The notes: a model not told the origin generated them from the sequence alone. A DNA stretch of 64,000 nt from Ceratopteris richardii (GCA_020310875.1 CM035437.1:45250056-45314055); one strand, 5' to 3'. Positions 11,456 through 23,020 are shown, counted from the stretch's first letter. Program-made: numbers and translations.

Positions 11456-12575
11456 ACCGGGGCCGAAGCTAAAGCAAGTTTTAATTCTTGGAAATTCCTT
11501 GCTTGTTCTTCTTTCCAATTTGATTTCTGATGCTTCCCCTTGAGCTCCGCAATCAATGCTACTATTATCTTGGCATATCCATCCACGAAGTCCCCATACT
11601 ATCCTTCCACTCTGAGAAAACTTTGTAATTCTTGAATAGTCTTTGGCTCAGGCTATTCAAAAATCACTTGGACCTTTTAAGGGTCAACTTGGATTCCTTT
11701 TGCTGATATAATATAACCTAAATACTTTATTTCTCGAGTAAATAAATCACATAATATGGCCTAAATACTTTACTTATGTGGTAAAGAAATCACATTTAGA
11801 ATCTTTACTATAAATTTACGATCTTTTTTTTTTCTATATGTACACATACTCTGTACCTTTGAGAAGTTCAAAGACTTTTCTAGTGTTCCAAATGACTTTC
11901 GTAATCATTACTAAAGATTAAAATGTCGTCGAGAAAATCTACAACAAATTTTCCCTATGACTTTAATACTTTATTCATTAAAATCATAAGTGTCGAAGGT
12001 GCATTTGTTAACATGAAAAGCATCGCTAAAAATTCATAGTGACCATACTTTGTTCTAAAGGTTGACTTGGGAATGACTTCTTCTCTAATTATTATCTAAT
12101 GATATCCTTGACGGAAATCGATCTTTGAAAAGATTTTAGCTTCCTTAAGGCTTTCGAAGAGCTCTTCCACATGCGACATAGAAAACTTATTCTTTATTGT
12201 CAAATTGTTTATAGCCCTATAATCTACGCAAAGCCTCATTGTTCCATCTTTCAAAGAAGGATGGATGCAGCCCAGGAGGACTGGCTTAGCCGTATAAATC
12301 CTTTGTCCAAATACTCCTTGATTTGTTTTTCGACTTCCATAATATGAACATATGGGTAGGTATGGGTTTTGAGATTTTGTCTTGGTTCTTGGAAATAAAT
12401 CTATGCTATGATCGATGTTTCCACAAGAGGGTGCCAAGCTATGGGTAGTTCCATAAGGAACACATCTTGAAAATCTTTTCGAAGTTGTTTAAACTTAAAA
12501 AATACTTCATGAGGAATATAACGACGAGACATAAGAAACTTGTTCTTTCTTACCAAAAATGTTTACATCTGTGCC
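11456..12575 (-). pseudogene. Chromovirus B reverse transcriptase (decayed)
   Basis: The minus-strand frame 12437-12096 reads DGTMRLCVDYRAINN, TIKNKFSMSHVEELF and AKIFSKIDFRQGYH, typical Ty3/gypsy RT blocks. Leftward (12095-11460) the frame is broken but continues as the RT C-terminus and the start of the RNase H connection (WKEEQARNFQELK near 11500). The continuation lies beyond chromovirus A at 3977. Region 12575-12440 is the pre-RT linker with stops. It is not functional. Confidence 0.8.
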
Positions 12576-12596
12576 AACGACCAAAAATGCTTGGGT

Positions 12597-13435
12597 CTAT
12601 TGGAAACAATGTCAGAATTGCACAAAACCCTAATTTCCAGCAACCCTAATTTTTTGTACTTAGCCGAATTTCAGTCACAAAAGGTCATAAATTATTATGA
12701 ACTAGTCAGATAGTACCTCAAGAGAGCTTTCATTTGGTATACAACATTCAATCATCGGAGGTCCAAAAATGGTAGCAAACCCTAGCCCTAATTTCTGTCC
12801 AAAATACATCAAGGAAAGCATACTCATAAGTTCAGCTCATGGTGTATTAAGCAGATCGCATGAAGTTTATGCCCGAGAAGCATGCGTTTTACGAAATTAG
12901 AAAGCAATTGCTAATTTTACGAAAATCTTGCTTTTGGAGATGCTTTTTCAGCTTTTCGTAGTTATTTTCGTGGTTCTGCCTTGAGGCCTATATATGAAGG
13001 CCTTAGGGGTTACTTATGGCATCACTTGAGGCCTAATCTCAAGGATCATTCAGTTCTGGAGGTGACTAATTTCTGGAGGAGGTGTGATCTAACTCCTAGT
13101 GCAAATTTGGAGGAGATTTCGGCAGCCAACCATCAGCATCTTGCTGAATTATTGTGAGTAGCAAGCCTAATTTCGGCTTCTACCTTGCTAGTTCATCAAT
13201 TTCTGATTTAGGGTTTTTGAAACCATAATTTCAGGATTAGGATTTTCTGTAGAACATCTAAACTATCCATATTTACTCCATTCACACACACACACTTTCT
13301 ACATACCTCTTAGGCACTTTACACACAAACTCTTGTATCTAGTTTCCAAATTTCTGCCTAGATTAAGATTTTGTATCCAATTTCAGCATACATTCAGTTT
13401 TGTATCATCTACACACATGACTTGGAATAGAAACA
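12597..13435 (+). repeat. Copia-type LTR (single, 3' truncated)
   Basis: It begins TATTGGAAAC and contains a TATA box (CCTATATATGAAGG near 12990). It ends with a segment closely resembling the R/U5 part of the LTRs at 29240 and 33180 (CTCTTAGGCAC, CTCTTGTATCTAGTT, CTAGATTAAGAT). No primer-binding site or partner LTR was found. Confidence 0.6.
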
Positions 13436-14348
13436 TTATGTTGTAATGTATGTGCAACTATTGGTGGACTAGGCATGAAAGATGCAATGGATGATATAGG
13501 CATAGAAGCAAACATAAATGCAGTACTATTACTCGTAGATTTATCGTGACTCGAAGTCCTCCATCGCACACAAGCTCTCACTTTAACTTTAGAATTCCTA
13601 ACGTCAAAGTGGCTTGTGCAGCAAAATGAAAAGAGGATGCAAAATATCCACAACATTACTTCCCCTACTTGATTGATTTGATGTAGACTTGATTCTAGCT
13701 CAGCTAGCTAGAATTATGACGTAGCCAAGCCTTCCTTCACTTACAGATAGATCTTGAAATTTGTTGAAGTGCTTGAGTCCACCACTTTGAAGTAAAAGAA
13801 AGCTTCCCTTGTCCTCCATTGAAGCAACAAAAGTCCACCTTTGAGTAATTGGAGAGGTTGAAGAAGGAAGAACTCCTTTCTTGAAGATGCTTGGCATGAA
13901 GACAAACATGAAACCTTGAGCTTGAAAAAGAAAGGACATGGGGATTATGGGCCTTGTAAGAGGCTATATCATGGCATAGGAAGCATTCATGGTGAATTGG
14001 GAGAGAAGAAGCCTCTATACCTTTCCCTTATACTAGCTAATGGAGCAAGGAAGCAATAAGTAGCTCTTGGGTAGCTTTGTGCAGAGAAGAAGAAGACCCA
14101 CATTTGGTGGCTCACAAAGGCAAATTGATGGCGAATTTTGTGCTCAACCGTGAGAAGAGCATGGTTGAAGCTCATTCGTAGGCATCCGCCATCTCGAATT
14201 TGGTCCCTTTGTGAGTATGTGGGTGCTCTGTCTAAATATGGCCCTTCGTGAGCATGTGGGCACATCTAGTCTGAATATGGCCCTTCGTGAGTGTATGGGC
14301 ACATCTGGGTCAAAATTTGGCTGCTTGGGTACGCTTCCTCCTCTTTGG
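13436..14348 (-). other. Unassigned, probable internal part of an LTR element
   Basis: It lies left of the primer-binding site and LTR at 14537-14880, so it may be that element's interior. Frames are short and match no family. At about 14215-14310 there are imperfect repeats of roughly 44 bp containing ATGGCCCTTCGTGAG. Confidence 0.3.
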
Positions 14349-14411
14349 GGACTCCTTGGGGGGAGGGGGGAGGGGGGAGGGGGGAGGGGGGAGGGGGGAG
14401 GGGGGAGGGGA
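14349..14411 (+). repeat. (GGGGGGA)n G-rich minisatellite
   Basis: About eight tandem units of GGGGGGA, flanked by GGGGAGGGAGGGG. Runs of six guanines at regular spacing make G-quadruplex formation plausible on the plus strand. Confidence 0.9.
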
Positions 14412-14536
14412 GGGAGGGGCAAGGGAGAGGATTCCCACCCTATGAGGGATCCTAGCCCTTCTTTTCGTCCATCAAGCTCTAAGATGAACACTCGGACAAC
14501 CGCCAAAAAACCTCGAGAGCAACACCAAGAATACAA

Positions 14537-14880
14537 CCAAGCTTTGATACTAATGTTATAGAATCTCCACGAGAATGACTTGTTGAATGAATGAGTGCTC
14601 TCCTCCCAACCAAGCCTCATATATATAGCCTCCCTCGAGGGGTAGTTGAAATGGAAAAGTGGTTATATGTCCGCCACTTGTCTCAATTCTCTAAAGTCCA
14701 CTAGAGTGGTTGATCAGTGACGTGTCCCAATTCACTTGAGTTAACTCAAGTGAACTTCTAGAAGGCCTTGAAGCTCTTGGGCAAAATCATCTTCCATATC
14801 TCTCGTGGATTTGAACCCAAGACCTCCCCCATCTCGTCCTTGAGACTTACCCACTAAGCCAAGTAAGTTACTTGGTTTTA
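14537..14880 (-). repeat. LTR with adjoining primer-binding site, minus orientation
   Basis: The minus strand has a TATA box (GGCTATATATATGAGG, about 14617-14632). It has an LTR end GATTCTATAACA (14554) followed directly by TTAGTATCAAAGC (about 14540-14553), a diverged tRNA-Met primer-binding site. The LTR's 5' end lies beyond 14870 but cannot be fixed. A tRNA-like sequence sits in its upstream part. Confidence 0.55.
14800..14875 (-). other. tRNA-like sequence (box A and box B)
   Basis: The minus strand carries box A TGGCTTAGTGG (14861-14851) and box B GGGTTCAAATCC (14818-14807), about 33 bases apart. Both match the RNA polymerase III internal promoter consensus well. The T-arm and acceptor do not pair convincingly, so this is a SINE-like or LTR-resident tRNA relic and not a tRNA gene. 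Confidence 0.6.
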
Positions 14881-15381
14881 CTCTAGAAAATCTTAGGCTT
14901 GGCTAAAGCAAAAACCACTTTAAAACACATGCCCCCATTAAACATAAAGTTTCAAAAGAAGCTTCTAGATATAGCTTTAAAAATAGCCATAAAAATGAAC
15001 TACAATGTAGCTCCTATCAAGTCGAACCATCATATGCTTCCAAGTTCAAGAATCTTCCTATGCTGCCAAGATCAAATGTTCCTGAAATACCAAGGCTTGA
15101 ATAGCCAAAGCGAAAATTTCTTTCCACTCAAAGATAAGTGCATTCCTAGATTTTCCAAAAATGCCACAATATCTATAGAGAAAATATTTCTTTGGGGTAC
15201 TCACCTAAGTAATTGATTAGATGAAAACACCAAGACATGATAAAAGGACTCAGGAGGAGGCAAGGTGAACCACCTCGAATCTAGATCCGACCATCATAGT
15301 CTAGCATTGGATCTCCATATGTGCCAAGAGTGAGTAACCACATATCTGACCAAGGAGGCTCCAAGAGTAACATATCTTTGG
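14881..15381. other. Unassigned stretch
   Basis: AT-rich DNA with a 105-codon open frame (14899-15216) that resembles no known protein. It is probably retrotransposon debris. Confidence 0.3.
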
Positions 15382-15571
15382 TCTCAGCCCAAGGCACCAC
15401 CATGAACACAATAAAAGAAATATCAAGATCCCAAAGGTTCTCTTATAAAAGGTCTCAGCCCAAAGGTTCTCTTATCAAAGAAATATCAAGATCCCAAAGG
15501 TCTCCGCCCAAGGCACCACCATGAACACAATCAAAGAAATATCAAGATCCCAAAGGTTCTCTTATAAAAGG
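15382..15571 (+). repeat. Direct duplication, period 119 bp
   Basis: Two near-identical copies, starting TCTCAGCCCAAGGCACC (15382) and TCTCCGCCCAAGGCACC (15501), each end in CTTATAAAAGG. The TATA-like motif is therefore duplicated, which would suit an LTR promoter region. Confidence 0.75.
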
Positions 15572-16030
15572 AGATGATGCATGATTTTTGGAGAGGCGAG
15601 GGGAGGCAATTGAAGTTCACACACTTTCAATTGTGGTGCAATGGTAGTACCTCATTGGTGTGTGTGAGCACTCATAGAGGGAACTAAGAGGTATTTGTGT
15701 AGAGAAGTAAGGGATATCATGTGTTCATTGGTGTGAACTCAAAGGTTCTTTGGGTGCTTAATGTGGATTGTTGCCCTACACTTCTACAATCTTAGTTTCT
15801 CCACGTGACCTTGTATGATCACTTGGCATTACCACTTGTGCGACGCATTAGTGTAATAATACTAATAAGGAGTGAATTGGCCTTTATCATTATCACCTCC
15901 ATGTATAACTATCTTTCCTTTTGTCTAGTCATATTTGCTAAAGTGTCAGGCATGACGTGTTGTATATTCACTTGATCTCGACATGTTAGTTTCAATATGC
16001 ATAGTACATACTACACTCCTCTCCTAAACA
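15572..16030. other. LTR-like unassigned sequence, insertion target of a copia element
   Basis: Non-coding sequence downstream of two TATA-like motifs. The copia element at 16036 inserted at its right end; the target sequence resumes at 22424. Confidence 0.35.
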
Positions 16031-16035
16031 ACCTC

Positions 16036-17055
16036 TATTGGAATTTGGGGCCCCGGGATCTTCCAATACTAAAAACCTTTGAGCATACACACTTAATTAA
16101 ACAAGATGATAAGTGAGAGATAGAGAGAAACTTGAGACAAGAATGTGTAACGTAAGCAAATTGCTTACTCACTAATGTAGATGGCCGAATTACAAAATGG
16201 GAGTGCTACTCAACCATATGATGGTGCACTCACTAGATGGAAGAATAGACAAGAAGATGATGATGTACAGAATTCAGATTATGCTGTTATAATCTGAGTC
16301 TGTGTGAAGCAAATGAGCAATGGAGTGAACCTAACCTCTTAAGATAGTGCAACAAATCTGAAAATCAGCAAACCCTAATTCTGAAATTAGGGTTCAGAAA
16401 CCCTAAAAACAGAATATAGGATTAACTTACAAAAGATAGCTGCTACAAACTTGTAGAAGACTCCTTGCTCAAAGAGAATAGTCTCTCCTTCACCTCTCCT
16501 TAGCCTCCAAAGCTTCAGAACTCCAAAACTGATACTCTATCAGCCTCAAATCAAGAAGTGACTCCTCCTCGAATATACAAAAGTGATGCCAAGTCCTCTC
16601 TTATATAATTTTGGTGCCCATGAATAAAGCATAGTGAAAATATTCACGAAAAAGCTGCTCGCTGTCCACAAAAGCTACTATCGCAAAATTTTAAAGTTTT
16701 ATCTCCAAAATTAGCTTTTCGTTGAAGAATTAAAAACTATCGCTATTTTTAAACCTTCTTTATTTTTTATCACTATTTTTGAGTGCTTTTGCCATCCACT
16801 AAATCTACAACCTATTTGTGTTTTGTACATCAAGAACCTCAGAAATATGCATCCTATCATTTTAGGGCAGGAGTTAGGGTTTGAGTTTTCTCCTAATTCA
16901 AACCTCTGATGATAGAATGAAGCATATCGCTAGATAGCTCTCATGAAACTCTATCTATCTAGCCTAAAAAAGTTTTACCTAAAATGTACAAAAAAATGGC
17001 TAAGTCCTAAGTTGGATTTGCTGGAGATGGACCATATGTACATTGATTTCCAACA
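16036..17055 (-). repeat. 3' LTR of the copia element
   Basis: It matches 21415-22418 along its length, including the A/T-rich block with AAAGCTGCTCGCTGTCCAC near 16650 and a TATA-like ATATAAGAGAGG on the minus strand near 16605. The adjacent minus-strand GAAGGAGGGAT (17056-17068) is the likely polypurine tract. Confidence 0.9.
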
Positions 17056-17199
17056 ATCCCTCCTTCAATGTCATATTGGTACGAGCTTCAGTAATCTGCA
17101 CATCTTCTCATGACTATCTCTAGTCAATGCTTTGGTAAATATATCTGCAACATTCTCACTAGAAAGAACATAAGCAAGCTCAATGTGCTTCTTTGCTAT

Positions 17200-17820
17200 C
17201 TATTCTCGAATATAGTGGTAGTGAACCTCTATATGTTTTGTCCTTGCATGATGCACTAGATTCTTTGCTATAGCTATTGCACTCAGGCTATCTGAAAATA
17301 TCTGAATGGGTTTATGTACTCTTACATCTAGATAACTGAAAATCTTCTGCAACCAAACTGACTCCAAAGTAGTTGTAAATGTTGCACGATATTCAGCTTC
17401 ACACGATGAAGTTGCAATAGTGGGTTGTCTCTTTGAAAGCAATGAGATAAGACAATCTCCAAGATAAAAACAAAATCCACTAATACTTCTTCTAGTGTCT
17501 CTATCACCTTCCCAATCAGAATCTGAAAATCCTTTTAGTAATAAATGTGTAGATTTCGAGAATACCATAGCATAATTTGAAGTTCCCTTCAAATATCTGA
17601 AGATCCGCTTTACTTCTTTCCAATGTACCTTTGTCGGATTATGCATGAACCTTGATACTTGAGAAACTGCAAACTGTATATATGGACGTGCATTACAAAG
17701 ATATATCAAGCAACCGATTGCTTGACAATATAAAGTAGCATCAAATGACTCTTCATCTGCTACTATTTGTAAAGATGCGTTCTGATCCATAGGTATTTGT
17801 ATAGGTTTGGCTTCAGTCAT
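17200..17820 (-). pseudogene. Copia RNase H
   Basis: An open minus-strand frame of 206 codons. It contains ATLYCQAIGCLIYLCNARP, the copia connection between RT and RNase H, and the RNase H motifs SDSDWEGD, GFCFYLGD, SSCEAEYRA and IFSDSLSAI, with HARTKHIEVHYHYIRE at the C-terminus. Catalytic Asp and Glu positions appear intact. It would remove the RNA template during reverse transcription. It is separated from the RT frame by a stop between 17821 and 17948. Confidence 0.9.
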
Positions 17821-17948
17821 CTCCTTTCTAATAGTTTCTCAATGTACTTCTACTTAGTCATATAGATATACTCATCCTTAAACAGAAACTGAATCCCAAG
17901 ATAATAATGCAAAATTCGTAAGTCATTTATATCAAATGTCTGCTTCAA

Positions 17949-18542
17949 CTATTCTTTGAACATCTGCAAATCTTCATCTCTGGGACCTGTGACTATAATA
18001 TCATTTACATAAATGATTGCTATAATCATCAAACCTGTTTCAGCTTTGACATAAAGAGTTGAAGCTTCATCTGAGTTATGGAAACCAATGGATAGAAGAT
18101 ATGTGTGTATCTTTTCATACCATGCTCTAGGTGCCTGCTTTAATCCATACAAAGCTTTTATAAGCTTACACACTAAGTGTTCTTTACCTATTTCTTCAAA
18201 ACCTTCTGGCTGCTGAATATATACATCTTCATGTAAATCCCCATTTAGAAAAGCAATCTTTATGTCAAGTTGATATACATTCAAACCAAAATATGCTGCT
18301 ATAGCAAGTATTAACCTAATAATTGTCATCCTAGATGTAGGAGCAAATATTTCATCATAATCAATACCTTTTTGTTGTGCATATCCTTTGACAACTAATC
18401 TGGCTTTGTATCTGTCAATAGTACAATCTGCTTTCCATTTGATTTTGAGGATCCACTTTACACCTATAGCTTTCTTTCCTTCTCGTAACTCACATAACTG
18501 CCAAGTTTGATTCTTATGAATAGAATCAATCTCTTCTTGCAT
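17949..18542 (-). pseudogene. Copia reverse transcriptase
   Basis: The minus-strand frame has GVKWILKIKWKADCTIDRYK, RLVVKGYAQQKGIDYDEIF, YQLDIKIAFLNGDLHEDVY, ALYGLKQAPRAWYEKI and IYVNDIIVTG. All main copia RT blocks are present. The usual catalytic YVDD is YVND: the first Asp codon is AAT at 18003-18005, which should abolish polymerase activity. The upstream linker (18865-18464) contains GHIPELVETEESKRVSP and WKDSGIKTFTGRTRSQ, and overlaps in another frame, showing a frameshift near 18550. Confidence 0.9.
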
Positions 18543-18892
18543 AGCTTTTCTCCAAATAGGAATGTTAAGCGCATCTTTAACACATGCAGGTTCATCTTAT
18601 CTTCAACTGTTGTAAGTGCTAAAATATCATGAATCTCAAACTCTTCAGCAAAACTTACATGATCTTTTTGTTGTTGTTGTATAGTCTGACTCCTTGTTCT
18701 TCCTGTAAAAGTCTTTATACCACTATCTTTCCATCTCTGATATAACCAAGTAGGTGTATCCTTAAATAGTGGTGATACTCTTTTTGACTCTTCAGTTTCC
18801 ACTAGTTCTGGAATATGTCCCTCTGAGGTACTAGGACTTTCTGGAGCTCTAGTACTTTCTTCCATTTCTGGAACTAAAGTCTCATGTGGAAT

Positions 18893-19931
18893 TCACTCTG
18901 GAGAAGGTTGTGAAATTCCTCTTTCTTCAATCCTAGGAATTTTAGCTCCCTCCTGATATGGTTGTATATGTACATCCAAATTCCGTCTAAAAAATCCATA
19001 TTCATTTTCACTAATGAACTCTGGAATTTCTACTTCTTTATCATATATCTTATTTTCAGCAATATATGCATTGTGTGAAAGGATAACTTCACCTGTTTCT
19101 GGAACATAAAACCTGTATCCTTTACTTTCAACAGGATATCCAATAAAAACAGCTTTCCTTGCCTTTACATCTAGTTTGCCATGATCCTTTTTCTCAACGT
19201 ACATAGGATAGTGAACCAAATACTCTGAAATAGCTCATATTAGGTTTTCTACCATAATATGCTTCATAAGGTGTGATTACCTTTAAGGCTTTTGTAGAAG
19301 ACCTGTTCAAAATGTGATTAGCTGTATGTACTACATCAAACCAGAATTTTGATGAAAGCTTCTTGGAAGCCATCATGCTCCGCATCATCTCAACAAGTAC
19401 TCTATTCTTTCTTTCTGCAACACCATTCTGTTGAGGAGTATAAGCAATAGTAAGGTGTCGAGTAATACCTTTTTCTTCAAGAAATGTATGAAACTCATTT
19501 GACAAGTATTCTCCACCTCTATCACTTCTGAGAATTTGGATACTTGACTAACTTTCATTTTCAACCATAGCTACAAATTTCTTGAACGTGGGAAAGACTT
19601 CTGACTTCAACTTAACACCATAGATCCATGAATATCTCATAAAATCATCAACATAAAGAACAAAATACCTAAAACCTTGAATAGAGTCTTCTCTCATGGG
19701 TCCATTCACATCTGAATGTATTATCTGCAATTTCCTGGTAGTTGTAATATGACCATGCTTCTTGAAAGGTAGCTTATGTATTTTACCTTCAAAACATCCT
19801 TCACATATATCTGAATCATCCAGTAGCTTGAATGAGGGTAAACTCTCAACCATACCTCTATCTTCGATACTCTTGAGAGCTCCAAAACTAATATGTCCAA
19901 ATCTTTCATGCCATAACTTCATATCTTCCAC
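18893..19931 (-). pseudogene. Copia integrase (GAG-pre-integrase, zinc, core, C-terminus)
   Basis: Three minus-strand frames cover the integrase. 19931-19548 has the pre-integrase start KLWHERFGHISFG, the zinc part CEGCFEGKIHKLPF and the core HSDVNGPM and FVLYVDDFMRYSW. 19505-19194 has GITRHLTIAYTPQQNGVAER and WFDVVHTANHILNR. 19219-18893 has GKLDVKARKAVFIGYPVESK. A stop at about 19547 separates the first two, between VENES and the RSDRGGEY-type block; a frameshift lies near 19200. DDE residues are otherwise visible. It would insert element DNA into the genome. Confidence 0.9.
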
Positions 19932-20330
19932 CAGTGACGAAGATTTACTTGACTGATTTTTGACAAAATAAAAATCCCTCCTTTATGCTCACCTTGCAAA
20001 ATACACTTCTCTTCTTTGTGACAAAATCTTATAAAGATCTCTCTCAAATACAACTTTGTAACCATCTCCTAAAAATGCAGATATAGATAGCAGATTCTTC
20101 TTGATATTAGGTACATATAAAACATCTTCAATCTGAAAATTACCACCTCTCTTGACTTTAGGGTCATTGTACCTATTCCTACAACATCCAAATCATTGCC
20201 ATCTGCAATAGTAACTCTTCTACCTAAAGAATAGGAAAGAGAAGAAAATACTTCTCTGCATCCTGTTATATGCTTTGTAGCACCTGAATCAAATATCCAA
20301 GGATCTGCTGAAAGAACTTGTAAAGCTTCC
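19932..20330 (-). pseudogene. Copia protease region
   Basis: The minus strand near 20306-20267 reads PWIFDSGATKHIT, the catalytic Asp motif of the copia aspartic protease. It is followed by GCREVFSSLS and GRRVTIADGNDLD-like sequence toward 20180, in a different frame from gag. The rest of the protease and the spacer to the integrase has stops. It processes the polyprotein in active relatives. Confidence 0.75.
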
Positions 20331-21374
20331 TGATCAAAAGAGACTTACTCAATGACGATACAGGTATAAGAATCACCTTTAGATTTCCCTTTTTTATCAT
20401 CTTCTGCAACATTACCTGATGCCTTTTTTTTTCTGCTGCAATCCTTTTCTGACAAACTACTATGAAATGTCCAAGTTTCTTGCAATAGTGACATAATGCT
20501 TCCTTCTTCTTAGGAGACTCCTCTTTAGTTGGAGTAGAAACAGAATCTGAAGTAGAAGGTAAAGAGGACTTACTTTCCTTCTTGGATTGGTTTTCCTTCT
20601 TATCCTTCTTCTTCTTTTTACCCTTTGATGAAGACAAAAGTGCTTCTTCATTCTCTTCCATTCCCTTCAACTGATCTTCATCTTGACGTAGCAAGAATTC
20701 TAACTCTTCAAATGTAATCTCTCTCTCTCTCTTGTTGTAAGAGTAAAAGTGGTTATAAAGGACGGATATGAGATAGGAAGTGAATTAATCAATGTATTTA
20801 CCATTCCTTCATCAGATATCTCAACTCCTACATTTAGAAGTTGATCTCTCAAGTCAATGAGCTTTGTAATGTGGGTTAGAATTGACTCACCAACCTTCAT
20901 CCTTGTGTTTGCTAGTTGTCTCCTCAAGTGAGCTTTCCTAGCACGATTTCTGCTCTGAAAAAGATTCTCAAGCTTTAACCAAGCTTGTCTAGAACTCGGG
21001 CAAGATCTGATTTGTGGTAGAATGTGCTTTTTAACACTCATTGCTATGAATGAAAGAGCTAAAGCATCTCTAGCATCCCATCTTGCTTGTTCTTCAGTAG
21101 GAGGTACTCTGGGTAAGGATCTACCTCTGACTCTGGATGTAGAAGTGGTTACCTCTTCTTCAGTTGGTTCTTGATGAGCTATGATTGCAACACGAGTTCC
21201 TCTTGAAGTTCTTGTATCCTCTTCTTCGCCGTCTTGTACTGGTCTTGATAAGGATCCATTGACGATACTCCATAAATCCTTTATCACTAACAAATTCATC
21301 ATCATGAAACTCCACATAGGATAATTAGACGATCCATCTAACTTGTCCTCAATCTCAATTCTATACTCACTCAT
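20266..21374 (-). pseudogene. Copia gag
   Basis: The first frame (21374-20700) starts MSEYRIEIEDKLDGSSNYPM, with WSFMMMNLL and the UBN2-type block AWLKLENLFQSRN, LANTRMKVGES, INSLPISYPSF. The second frame (20694-20266) continues with LKGMEENEEALLSSS, a Lys-rich tract and a CCHC knuckle CHYCKKLGHFIVVC. The two are separated by a frameshift in a (CT)n run at about 20721-20735, a typical slippage site. Gag packages the element's RNA. A near relative is the gag at 30193. Confidence 0.9.
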
Positions 21375-21400
21375 CTTAACTAAGTGTGTATGTCAATTAT

Positions 21401-21412
21401 GCTCTGATACTA
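21401..21412 (-). other. Primer-binding site of the copia element
   Basis: The minus strand reads TAGTATCAGAGC just inside the 5' LTR, one base from TGGTATCAGAGC (initiator tRNA-Met). Confidence 0.8.
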
Positions 21413-21414
21413 AG

Positions 21415-22418
21415 TGTTGGAATTTGGGGCCCTAGGATCTTCCAATACTAAAAACTTTTGAGCATACACACTTAATTAAACAAGATGATAAGTGAGAGAT
21501 AGAGAGAAACTTGAGACAAGAATATGTAACGTAAGCAAATTGCTTACTCACTAATGTAGATGGCCGAATTACAAAATGGGAGTACTACTCAACCATATGA
21601 TGGTGCACTCACTAGATGGAAGAATAGACAAGAAGATGATGATGTACAGAATTCAGATTATGCTGTTATAATCCGAGTATGTGTGAAGCAAATGAGCAAT
21701 GGAGTGAACCTAACCTCTCAAGATAGTGCAACAAATCTGAAAATCAGCAAACCCTAATTCTGAAATTAGGGTTCAGAAACCCTAAAAACAGAATATAGGA
21801 TTAACTTACAACAGATAGCTGCTCCAAACTTGTAGAAGACTCCTTGCTCCAAGAGAATAGTCTCTCCTTCACCTCTCCTTAGCCTCCAAAGCTTCAGAAC
21901 TCCAACTGATACTCTATCAGCCTCAAATCAAGAAGTGACTCCTCCTTGAATATACAAAAGTGATGCCAAGTCCTCTCTTATATAGTTTTGGTGCCCATGA
22001 ATAAAGCATAGAGAAAATATTTACGAAAAAGCTGCTCGCTGTCCACAAAAGCTGCTATCGCAAAATTTTAAAGTTTTTATCGCCAAAATTAGCTTTTCAT
22101 TGAAGAATTAAAAACTATCGCTGTTTTTTAACCTGCTTTATTTTTATCGCTATTTTTTAGTGCTTTTGCCATCCACTAAATCTACAACCTAGCTTTTTGT
22201 TTTTGGTACATCAAGAACCTCAGAAATATGCATCCTATCATTTTAGGGCAGGAGTTAGGGTTTGAGTTTTCTCCTAATTCTAACCTCTGATGACAGAATG
22301 CTCTCATGAAACTCTATCTATCTAGCCTAAAAAAGTTTTACCTAAAATGTACAAAAAAATGGCTAAGTCCTAATTTGCATTTGCTGGAGATGAACCATAT
22401 GTACATTGATTTCCAACA
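21415..22418 (-). repeat. 5' LTR of the copia element
   Basis: It runs TGTTGGAAATC...TTCCAACA on the minus strand and matches 16036-17055. A 65-codon open frame inside it (21560-21757 on plus) is a chance frame, degraded in the other LTR copy. Confidence 0.92.
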
Positions 22419-22423
22419 ACCTC

Positions 22424-23020
22424 TTGGAACCAGCCACTGTCTATGGGTGAAATTTGGCACGCATAGTGAGATAGAGAGGCTTTTGAAGTCTTGGAAGATC
22501 AAGCAAAGAGGGTCTACAAGACTTTCAAACATTCACCCAATTCGGACTTGTCCAACTCCACTCACCAAATTCATCCAACACTACACGCCAAGATTTGCCA
22601 AACTCACCAATTTGGCCAAAACCTACTCTCCCAATTTGGACCAACTTACCTACTTGCCCAATTCGGCCCAAATCTTCCTACTCACTCAAATTCGCCCATC
22701 ACTCTTGACTCTTTTGCTTATCCAATATACTCACTGCTGCAGACCAGAGAAGGGAACATGGGGCTGAATGTGTGCCAAATTAGTCACAATCACTATCTTT
22801 CACTATCTTAACATGCCAATTAATCACCTAACAATGCAAGCTCTACTTGTATCCTCTCTTGTACCATCACGTTTTAGCACACACTAGGATACTATATAGA
22901 CTATACAAAAATAGAAAACACATATTGACGTGTCAAGGTTTGCTCCCATTGGTCTCAAAGTCATGTAGAGCACCTCTATGATGATAACTCGTCTTTCTCT
23001 AACAAAGGCTATACTTCCCT

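Larger units (their letters stand above)
16036..22418 (-). mobile_element. Complete Ty1/copia element with two LTRs and target duplication
   Basis: A 6383-bp element in minus orientation. LTRs of about 1.0 kb at 16036-17055 and 21415-22418 are very similar by eye (a few differences per 100 bases). The flanks are ACCTC (16031-16035 and 22419-22423). Internal order on the minus strand is primer-binding site, gag with CCHC knuckle, protease, integrase, RT, RNase H, polypurine tract, which is the copia order. The left LTR terminus reads TA where the other copy has TG. Stops and frameshifts listed below disable the polyprotein. Confidence 0.93.

Noticed and set aside
14800..14875. A genuine tRNA gene
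   Set aside because: Box A and box B are good, but the T-arm and acceptor stems do not pair and it lies within an LTR.
21560..21757. 65-codon open frame inside the copia LTR as a gene
   Set aside because: The matching frame in the other LTR (16180 onward) is broken by a stop, so it is a chance frame in non-coding LTR sequence.
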